A stretch of 64,000 bases of DNA, from NCBI RefSeq assembly GCF_040689395.1, contig NZ_JBFAZX010000004.1, positions 1 through 64,000 of the forward strand, given 5' to 3'. This DNA is from Dactylosporangium sp040689395 (lineage in GTDB: Bacteria > Actinomycetota > Actinomycetes > Mycobacteriales > Micromonosporaceae). Under the pieces are notes generated by a model, which was not told the origin of the DNA, did no database searches, and was given only the letters and a program-made list of their open reading frames with translations. This document shows positions 54,936-64,000 of the stretch, one piece after another (the first letter of the stretch is position 1; each line of letters begins with the position of its first letter). The position numbers were made by a program, and so were the translations under genes.

Positions 54936-56228
54936 TTACGCGGCCGGCGCGGAGGCCGAGCGGGACGCCGAGGCCGAGGCGCTCGCCGACGCCGAGGCGC
55001 TCGCCGACGCCGAGGCGCTCGGGCTCGCGGTGCCGGCCGGCGGCGTCAGCGCGCTGCCCTTGACGTACTCGTCCCAGGACTTGTCCCAGTCGGTCCAGCC
55101 GTTGCCCCAGGCGAGCTTGCGGGTCGTGTTCTTCACGATCACGACGTCGCCGATCTTGGTCAGGTTGTACAGGAACTTCGCGTTCGACTCGGAGACGTTC
55201 GTGCAGCCGTGCGACACGTTGCGCTTGCCCTGCGCGTCCACCGACCACGGGGCGGCGTGGATGTACTCGCCGCCGCTGGTCATGCGCTGTGTCCAGTAGA
55301 CGGTCTCACGGTACGGGTCTTCCGGGTCGGTCCCCACGAACAGCTCGGACTGGTTCTTGTCCATGACCACCATGTGCCCGCTGGACGAGGGGGTCTTGGG
55401 CTTGCCGAGGCTGACCGGGATCGTCTTGATGACCTGGCCGTTCTGCTCCACCGTCATCTGGTGGGTCTTGTCGTCCGTGGTCATCACGATGCTGTCGCCG
55501 ATGTTGAACGTGCTCGTGACGTCCTTGGTGCCCCAGCCGGTCTTGGTGAGCTGGAGACCGCCGACGGCGAGCCGTGTGCTGATCTTCGTGCCGGCCTTCC
55601 AGTACTCCTTCGGGCGGTAGTGGACCTCGCCGCCGTTGAACCAGTGCCAGGTGCCGACCTGTGGCGGGTCGGCGGTGACCAGCAGCCGCTTCTCCACCGA
55701 GGCGCGCAGATCCTGCGGGACGCTGGAGCCGAACCGCACGACGATGGGCATGCCCACGCCATACGTCTTGTTATCGGTGATCGCCGTCGAGGCGTTGACC
55801 GTCTTGCCGGGTTTCGCCATCGTGGTGAACGTGATCTTCTTACCGGCGGTGTCGCCGGCAGAGGTCACGGTCGCCGTATATTGCGTGCCGTATTTGAGCT
55901 GCGTGGCGGGGATCCAGGTCGTCCCGTCGGAGCGGAGCGCGCCCGCCACCGTCGCACCGGAGGCGTCCGCGAGCGTCACCTGGGCGTTGGAGCCCGGCGC
56001 GGCCTGCAGGGACAGCTCGGTGGCGGTGGAGACGTTGCTCGCGCCGTCGGCGGGGGCGGTAAAGGTCGCCTTGATCAGCTCGGCGGACGCGGAAGCCGAG
56101 GGGCCGCCGGCACTGCCGTCAGGGCCGGTCCATTTGGGCTTGGAACCGTCGTTGCTGCAGCCCGCAGCCAGAACGGCGACACCCGTGAGAGCGGCGATCG
56201 TGGCCAGTGCGCGTGCGGAGACTCCCAT
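54936..56228 (-). CDS. L,D-transpeptidase lipoprotein (Ig-like + YkuD)
   Basis: A 430-residue cell-wall crosslinking enzyme that forms 3-3 peptidoglycan bonds. The lipobox is VLAAGC (Cys24). Two Ig-like domains follow (TFTAPADGASNVSTATELS; GMPIVVRFGSSVP). The C-terminal YkuD domain has the catalytic motif NVSHGCTNVSESNA (Cys about residue 340), preceded by GGEYIHAAPWS. A C-terminal extension (GNGWTDWDKSWDEYVKG) ends in a long Ser-Ala repeat tail. ATG 56228 has AAGGAGGT 7 nt upstream; GTG 56234 is too close to it. The order matches mycobacterial LdtMt2-type enzymes. Confidence 0.94.
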   Translation of the reverse strand: MGVSARALATIAALTGVAVLAAGCSNDGSKPKWTGPDGSAGGPSASASAELIKATFTAPADGASNVSTATELSLQAAPGSNAQVTLADASGATVAGALRSDGTTWIPATQLKYGTQYTATVTSAGDTAGKKITFTTMAKPGKTVNASTAITDNKTYGVGMPIVVRFGSSVPQDLRASVEKRLLVTADPPQVGTWHWFNGGEVHYRPKEYWKAGTKISTRLAVGGLQLTKTGWGTKDVTSTFNIGDSIVMTTDDKTHQMTVEQNGQVIKTIPVSLGKPKTPSSSGHMVVMDKNQSELFVGTDPEDPYRETVYWTQRMTSGGEYIHAAPWSVDAQGKRNVSHGCTNVSESNAKFLYNLTKIGDVVIVKNTTRKLAWGNGWTDWDKSWDEYVKGSALTPPAGTASPSASASASASASASASASASRSASAPAA

Positions 56229-56656
56229 GTCCACACCTCCTTCGTTGGGCTAGCTAGAGCATGTACCGGTGGCAACACCGGTGTATCCCGTGTTTGTGCC
56301 ACCGGTCCAAACTTGCGCGAACCCCGTGGTGGCGAGTGATCTTGCATTGCGACATCGTGGGAAGTAACCGATGATCGCAGCCATCCGCTTATTCGACGCG
56401 TTCCGGACTGCGTGAGGTTGCGTGACAGTTCGGTAACGGGGCCCCGACCTGCCGCTCGTGGGATTTCTCACGACCTTGCGGGTGGTCGGCCGCCGATGCG
56501 CACGGTACGTTGTTGCGCGCGGCGGGCTCGCTGTCATGAGGTACGGACTCGAGTGCCGATCATGCGAATTGCCCCCGTTCTTCGCGTACACTGGCAAGAC
56601 CGCTCCTTAGGGCCGACGTTGTCCCGATTTGCACTCGATAACGTCAGGAGGCCCCG
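56229..56656. other. 428-bp divergent promoter region of the L,D-transpeptidase and gltB
   Basis: No gene is supported here. It holds an inverted repeat ACCGGTGGCA ... TGCCACCGGT (56265-56274 and 56297-56306) with an internal extra ACCGGT copy, about 40 bp upstream of the transpeptidase start, and a CTAGCTAG box at about 56250. Immediately before gltB there is AGGAGG. No convincing -35/-10 pair stands out. Confidence 0.55.
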
Positions 56657-59600
56657 ATGGTTTATTCCCAGCCGGCGCGGCAGGGCCTATACGACCCTGC
56701 CTTTGAGCACGACGCCTGTGGGGTCGCCTTCGTCGCTGACATCCACGGTCGAAAGTCCCACGATGTCGTGTTCAAGGGCCTCACGGCGCTGCGCCGGATG
56801 GATCACCGAGGCGCTCGCGGTGCGGAGCCCAACACCGGCGACGGCGCTGGGATCATGATCCAGATTCCGGACGCGTTCCTGCGCGAGGTGGTGCCGTTCG
56901 CGCTGCCGCCCGCCGGGCAATATGCCACCGGCCTGGCCTTCCTGCCGACCGACGACGACGCCGCCGAGCGCGCCCAGCGGGTGCTGGAGAAGTACGCGCT
57001 GGTCGAGGGCGCCCAGGTGCTCGGCTGGCGGGACGTGCCCATCGACGCCACCGACCTCGGCGCCACCGCCCTGGCCGCCATGCCGCGCATCCGCCAGGTG
57101 TTCCTCAGCGCGGAGCGGCTCGGCACGCCCGGCGTGGTGCTGTCCGGCCTGGAGCTTGACCGCGTCGTCTACTGCGTGCGCAAGCAGGCCGAGCGGGAGA
57201 CCCGCGAGCGCGGTATCAAGCTGTACCTGCCGTCGCTGTCCGCGCGCACGATCACGTACAAGGGCATGCTCACCCCGGACCAGGTCGTGTCCTACTTCCC
57301 CGACCTGTCCGACGAGCGGGTGGCCTCGGCGATCGCCCTGGTGCACTCGCGCTTCTCCACCAACACGTTCCCGTCGTGGGAGCTCTCGCACCCGTATCGC
57401 ATCATCGCCCACAACGGCGAGATCAACACGATCCGCGGCAACCGCAACTGGATGGCCGCCCGCGAGGCGCTGCTGGCCACGGAAACCCTGCCCGGCAACA
57501 TCCGCCGGCTGTTCCCGATCTGCACGCCCGAGGCGTCGGACTCGGCGAACTTCGACGAGGTTCTGGAGCTGCTGCACCTGGCCGGGCGAAGCCTGCCGCA
57601 CGCGGTGCTGATGATGATCCCGGAGGCATGGGAGAACGACCCGCGCATGGACCCGCTGCGCCGGGCGTTCTACCGCTTCCACGCCTGTCTCATGGAGCCC
57701 TGGGACGGCCCGGCCAGCGTCGCGTTCACCGACGGCACCATCGTCGGCGCCGTGCTGGACCGCAACGGCCTGCGCCCCGGCCGCTGGTGGCAGACGAGCG
57801 ACGGGCTCGTCGTGCTGGCCAGCGAGGCCGGTGTGCTCGACCTCGACCCGGCCACGATCGTGGCCAAGGGCCGCTCGGCGCCGGGCAAGATGCTGCTCGT
57901 CGACACCGCCGCCGGGCGCATCCGCACCGACGACGAGATCAAGGCAGAGCTCGCCTCGGCCGAGCCGTACCAGGAGTGGCTGCACGCCGGGCTCATGGAC
58001 CTCGACCAGCTGCCTGAGCGCGAGCACATCGTGTACACGCACGACTCCGTGCAGCGCCGGCAGCAGACGTTCGGGTACACCGAGGAGGAGCTCAAGATCC
58101 TCATCGGCCCGATGGCCAAGGCCGGCGCCGAGCCGCTCGGCTCCATGGGCACCGACACCCCGGTCGCGGTGCTCTCCACCCGGCCGCGGCTCATGTATGA
58201 CTACTTCACCCAGCTGTTCGCGCAGGTCACCAACCCGCCGCTGGACGCGATCCGCGAGGAGCTGGTGACCAGCGTCGCCGCCACCATCGGCCCGGAGGGC
58301 AACCTCCTGCGGCCCGGGCCGGCGTCCTGCCGCCAGATCGCCCTGCCGTACCCCGTCATCGACAACGACGACCTGGCCAAGATCCTGGACATCGACGACG
58401 ACGGCGACCTGCCCGGCTTCAAGGCCGTGCGGGTGTCGGGCCTCTACCCGGTCCGCGACGGCGCGACCGGCCTCAAGCGCCGCCTCGTCGAGATCATGCG
58501 CGGCGTGTCCGAGGCCATCGAGGACGGCGTGCGGATCCTGGTGCTGTCCGACCGCGACTCCACCGCCGACCTGGCCCCGATCCCGTCGCTGCTGCTCACC
58601 GCCGCGGTCCACCAGCACCTGGTGCGCGAACAGACCCGCACCCAGGTGTCGCTCGTCGTCGAGTCCGGCGACTGCCGCGAGGTGCACCACGTGGCGCTGC
58701 TGTCCGGCTTCGGCGCGTCGGCGGTCAACCCCTACCTGGCCTTCGAGAGCGTCGAGGACCTCATCGCCACCGGGACGCTGACGGACATCGACCCGGACAA
58801 GGCGATCCACAACTACGTCAAGGGGCTCGGCAAGGGCGTCTTGAAGATCATGTCCAAGATGGGCATCTCCACCGTCTCGTCGTACTGCGGCGCTCAGGTC
58901 TTCGAGGCCGTCGGCCTCGACCCGCAGCTCGTCGAGCGGTATTTCACCGGCACGCCCAGCAAGATCGGCGGCATCGGCCTGGCCGAGGTGCACGCCGAGA
59001 TCGCCGCCCGGCACGCCCGGGCCTACCCGGCCAACGAGGCCGAGCGGGCGCACCGGCGGCTCGAGGTCGGCGGCGAGTACCAGTGGCGCCGCGAGGGCGA
59101 GCTGCACCTGTTCAACCCGGAGACCGTGTTCCTGCTGCAGCACGCGACCCGGTCCCGGCAGTACGACGTCTTCCGCCGCTACACCGCCAAGGTCGACGAG
59201 CTCGCCGGGCGGGCCGGCTCCCTGCGCGGGCTGTTCGAGCTGCGCATCGGCACGCGGCCCGCGGTGCCGCTCGACGAGGTCGAGCCGGCCGCGGAGATCG
59301 TCAAGCGGTTCGCGACCGGCGCCATGTCCTACGGCTCCATCTCGGCCGAGGCCCACGAGACGCTCGCGATCGCGATGAACAACATCGGCGGCAGGTCCAA
59401 CACCGGCGAAGGCGGCGAGGACCCGGACCGGCTGCACGACCCGCGCCGCCGCTCCGCGGTCAAGCAGGTCGCCAGCGGACGCTTCGGCGTGACCACCGAA
59501 TACCTGGTCAACGCCGACGACCTGCAGATCAAGATGGCCCAGGGCGCCAAGCCCGGCGAGGGCGGGCAGCTGCCCGGCAACAAGGTGTGGCCGTGGATCG

Positions 59601-61190
59601 CCAAGACCCGCCACGCCACCCCCGGCGTCGGGCTCATCTCCCCGCCGCCGCACCACGACATCTACTCCATCGAGGACCTGGCGCAGCTCGTCTTCGACCT
59701 CAAGAACGTCAACCCCGCGGCGCGCGTGCACGTCAAGCTCGTCTCCGAGGTCGGCGTGGGCACCGTCGCCGCCGGCGTGGCCAAGACCAAGGCCGACGTC
59801 ATCCTGATCTCCGGGCACGACGGCGGCACCGGCGCCTCGCCGCTCAACTCGCTCAAGCACGCGGGCACGCCGTGGGAGCTGGGCCTGGCCGAGACGCAGC
59901 AGACGCTGCTGCTGTCGGGCCTGCGCGACCGGGTCTGCGTCCAGGTCGACGGGCAGCTCAAGACCGGCCGGGACGTGGTCGTGGCGGCGCTGCTGGGCGC
60001 CGAGGAGTTCGGCTTCGCGACCTCGCCGCTGATCGTCTCCGGCTGCATCATGATGCGGGTCTGTCACCTCGACACCTGTCCGGTCGGCATCGCCACGCAG
60101 AACCCGGTGCTGCGCAAGCGGTTCAACGGCTCGCCGGAGTTCGTCGAGAACTTCTTCTGGTTCATGGCCGAGGAGGTCCGCGGCTACCTGGCCGAGCTCG
60201 GCTTCCGCACGCTCGACGAGGCGATCGGGCACACCGAGCTGCTCGACGTGCGCCCGGCGGTCGACCACTGGAAGGCCGGTGGGCTGGACCTGACGCCGCT
60301 GCTGCACGTTCCCCCGCTCGCCGACGACGCGGCGCGGCGGCAGACCACCAAGCAGGATCACCGCCTGGAGCGGGCGCTGGACAACCAGCTCATCGCGGCG
60401 GTGTCACCGGCCCTGGACGCCGGCGAGTCGATCCGGCTCGAGGTCGCGGTGCGCAACGAGCACCGCTCCGTGGGTGCCATGCTGGGCGGCGAGATCGTGC
60501 GGCGGGTCGGCGGCGCGGGCCTGCCCGACGACACCGTGGACATCACGTTGCGCGGCACCGCCGGGCAGTCGTTCGGCGCGTGGGTCCCCGGGGGCGTCAC
60601 CCTCCGGCTGGTCGGCGACGCCAACGACTACGTGGGCAAGGGCCTGTCCGGCGGGCGGCTGATCGTGCGGCCCGACGAGCGCGCGCCGTTCGTCGCCGAG
60701 GAGCAGATCATCGGCGGCAACACCGTGCTGTACGGCGCGACCGCCGGCCGGCTGTTCATGCGCGGCCGGGCCGGCGAGCGCTTCGCGGTGCGCAACTCCG
60801 GCGCCGTCGCGGTCGTCGAGGGCGTGGGCGACCACGGGTGCGAGTACATGACCGGCGGTACCGTCGTCGTGCTCGGCCCCACCGGCCGCAACTTCGCCGC
60901 GGGCATGTCCGGCGGGGTCGCCTTCGTCTGGCGGCTCGATCGCGCCCTGGTCAACCAGGAGCTGGTCGACCTGCGTCCGGTGTCCGACCCGGAGGCGCTG
61001 CGCGCCCACGTGCGCGAGCACCTCGCCGAGACCGGCTCGGCCGTGGCCGAGCGGCTGCTGGCCGACTGGGACTCCGCGGTCGCGGAGTTCACCGAGGTCA
61101 TGCCGCGCGACTTCGAGCGCGCGATGGAGGCGATTCGGGCCGCCGAGGCTGCCGGCCGCGACGTGGATGCGGCTGTCATGGAGGTGGCAC

Positions 61191-61198
<8 letters not shown>
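56657..61198 (+). CDS. gltB: Glutamate synthase (NADPH) large subunit
   Basis: A 1513-residue GOGAT alpha subunit that converts glutamine and 2-oxoglutarate to two glutamates with GltD. A 20-residue propeptide precedes the N-terminal nucleophile Cys21 (FEHDACGVAF) of the glutaminase domain. The FMN domain follows, with the 3Fe-4S cluster Cys residues in CIMMRVCHLDTCPVG, and the C-terminal beta-helix has repeated GG motifs (GGEIVRRVGGAG; MTGGTVVVLGPTGRNF). It is full length with AGGAGG before ATG 56657, and overlaps gltD by 8 bp. Confidence 0.98.
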
Positions 61199-62666
<1,468 letters not shown>

Positions 62667-62790
62667 GAGGAGACCCTTACCCGCGCCCGGTTTGCGCGTT
62701 CTGCGGGAACGTACGCGCGGGGTCGCCGGCGTCGCGGAGCCTCCGGTACCGTCACGGTGTTCGATGCGCATCGTGGCGGGGGAGGGTGCG

Positions 62791-63183
62791 ATGGGCGAGC
62801 CGGGTTTCACGGTGGACCTGCACGCGGTAGACGGATTCGGCACCGAGCTCCGGCACGACCTGGACGTGCACCTGTCGTCGGAGAAGATCCAGACCCTGCA
62901 CATCTTCGCCGGACTCCCGACGTTCGGCACCCGGACCGCAAGCCCGGTCGTCCAGCAGGCCGCGCGGGACTACCACGCGCGCCTGCTGGAGCTGTATGAG
63001 GTGATGGACGCCCTGCTCTACAACGGCGAGGTGATGGCACGCGCGGCCCACACCATCGCCGACGCATACGCCACCGCCGACACCCTCTCCGGCGAGGACG
63101 TGACCGCTGCTCTCAAGGGCGCGAGGCAGACGGCGAACGCTGACGTCAACGCCGTCGATCCGACCACGGGCAGGCCGATCTGA
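62791..63183 (+). CDS. Small helical protein, possibly ESX/WXG-like
   Basis: A 130-residue protein of no certain family. The second half is helical and Ala-rich (QQAARDYHARLLELYEVMD, then ARAAHTIADAYATADTLSGE), reminiscent of small WXG100/PE-like partners; no WXG motif is seen. ATG 62791 has GGAGGG 5 nt upstream; ATG 62764 is an alternative. Its stop shares TGATG with the next gene, a proline/glycine-rich PPE-like protein, so they are expressed together and may form a secreted pair. Confidence 0.6.
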   Translation: MGEPGFTVDLHAVDGFGTELRHDLDVHLSSEKIQTLHIFAGLPTFGTRTASPVVQQAARDYHARLLELYEVMDALLYNGEVMARAAHTIADAYATADTLSGEDVTAALKGARQTANADVNAVDPTTGRPI

Positions 63184-64000
63184 TGGCTCAGACCTACGAT
63201 GACTACACGCTGGCCAAGCTCTGGGAGATGGTCAAGGACGAGGATCCCGAGACCGGCTTCACGCACGTCAACGCCCTGAATCGGATGCGCGCCGCCCTGG
63301 AGCAGCAACGCGACAACCTGAGGACGCAGCGGGACCGCCTGATCGAGGGCTGGCCCCCGGAGCGTAGTGAGGCCGCGACGGCGTTCGTCGGGCGAATCAA
63401 CGACATGATCGATGTGATGACGTACACCGCGGCCGCCGCCGGCCGCATCTGCACGGGCGTCGACGAGGTGTTCGCCGCGATCCGCGAGGCGAGGCGCCAA
63501 CTGGAGCCATTGCTGGACGAGTACGCCAGCCGCATCCCCGGCCAGGGCCTGTCGGTCGCGAACAAGGACCACGCCGAGTTGGACCAGCGCGGCCGAAACG
63601 TCTTGATCGCAGCCGACACCAAGGCGGCCAAGGCATCCGGGATGCTCAGCTCCAGCCTGCCGCCCTATCGACGCATTGACAACCCCGGCGAATCCATCAC
63701 CCCGAGCACGGCGGGTTCGGAAGGCGGTCCGGGCTCCTCTGCCAGCGTCCGAGCGTCCGGAGGTGGCCAATCGGTGCTGCCGGCGCCCGTATTCCGTCCG
63801 CCGCTGCCCGCGTCAGTAGGCGGCGCATTTCCCGGTAGTGGTTCTGGTGCCGAATCGTCCGGCGCTGACGATGCGCCCGCACTGGCCGGCGGTGTCGCTG
63901 GCCAACCGAGCACTGCCGGCGGTGGAGGGGCCGGCTATCCCGTGCCGGGCCAGGCGGGACTCATTGGCGGCGTCGGCCCTGGCCGCTCGGCGCCGGCCGC
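63183..64000 (+). CDS. PPE/WXG-like protein, truncated by the window end
   Basis: An open frame from ATG 63183 to the window edge (272 codons seen). The N-terminal ~170 residues are helical (LNRMRAALEQQRDNLRTQRD) with a Trp-containing turn EGWPPERSEAATAF analogous to the WXG turn, then IREARRQLEPLLDEYASRIP. A long Gly/Ser/Pro-rich region follows. This layout suits a large secreted type VII (ESX) substrate with its small partner encoded upstream. No EccC or other secretion genes are visible, so the assignment is tentative. Confidence 0.6.
   Translation, partial: MAQTYDDYTLAKLWEMVKDEDPETGFTHVNALNRMRAALEQQRDNLRTQRDRLIEGWPPERSEAATAFVGRINDMIDVMTYTAAAAGRICTGVDEVFAAIREARRQLEPLLDEYASRIPGQGLSVANKDHAELDQRGRNVLIAADTKAAKASGMLSSSLPPYRRIDNPGESITPSTAGSEGGPGSSASVRASGGGQSVLPAPVFRPPLPASVGGAFPGSGSGAESSGADDAPALAGGVAGQPSTAGGGGAGYPVPGQAGLIGGVGPGRSAPA

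Noticed and set aside
56687..60361. 1224-residue minus-strand ORF inside gltB
   Set aside because: Shadow frame of gltB; no motifs and biased residue use.

Overview
This is GC-rich DNA (roughly 70% or more by eye) with dense, often 4-bp-overlapping genes, many GTG starts and hairpin terminators lacking U-tracts. It has an actinobacterial gene set: the coproporphyrin haem branch with a DUF3000 neighbour, a CebEFG/BglC/CebR cellobiose locus, LigC plus a stand-alone LigD-type polymerase, cydABDC, an L,D-transpeptidase lipoprotein and WXG/PPE-like proteins. Overall it looks chromosomal and closest in style to Micromonosporaceae (Actinoplanes/Dactylosporangium-like). This placement is inferred from gene content; no 16S gene is present.

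Layout. 1-2.1 kb is a mobile-element graveyard: the 3' end of an IS3-family transposase with its right end, and an IS630 transposase remnant without its catalytic segments. 2.2-5.1 kb holds a secreted M23 peptidase with three near-identical SH3-like modules, and a crippled paralogue of it. 5.2-8.4 kb is a fadA-fadB beta-oxidation pair. 8.6-12.3 kb carries an RNase D, a membrane-anchored HtrA-like protease and a proline-rich membrane protein. 12.4-16.3 kb is a haem block (hemE, DUF3000, hemQ, cgoX/hemY). 16.5-23.2 kb has a HEAT-repeat protein, a DrrAB-like exporter with a divergent TetR and twin operators, a dGTPase-like HD protein, two GNAT enzymes and MsrB.

23.3-34.4 kb is a DNA-repair island: a LigD-type polymerase, LigC, an AlkA-like glycosylase, a NurA-like nuclease, SbcC (Rad50), SbcD (Mre11) and a HerA-like ATPase. 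The last five (herA-sbcD-sbcC-nurA-alkA) form one minus-strand operon. From sbcD to the glycosylase each pair is joined by a 4-bp stop/start overlap. This bacterial counterpart of the archaeal HerA-NurA-Mre11-Rad50 end-resection cluster is the most interesting system in the window. A cluster of DnaA-box-like motifs lies just upstream of herA.

34.6-36.1 kb has a RibD-C-type reductase, a 39-residue Cys-rich protein and a pRiA4b ORF-3-like protein, followed by about 1 kb of low-complexity and hairpin DNA. 37-44 kb is the cellobiose uptake operon cebEFG-bglC with CebR-type operators and two tandem CebR-like repressors. 44.1-45.5 kb has two ACT-domain proteins. 45.6-51.3 kb is cydABDC (cytochrome bd and its assembly exporter). 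51.3-56.2 kb has a HAAS/permease-prefix protein, PadR, two uncharacterised proteins and an L,D-transpeptidase. 56.7-62.7 kb is gltBD. The window ends in a WXG/PPE-like gene pair that runs off the edge.
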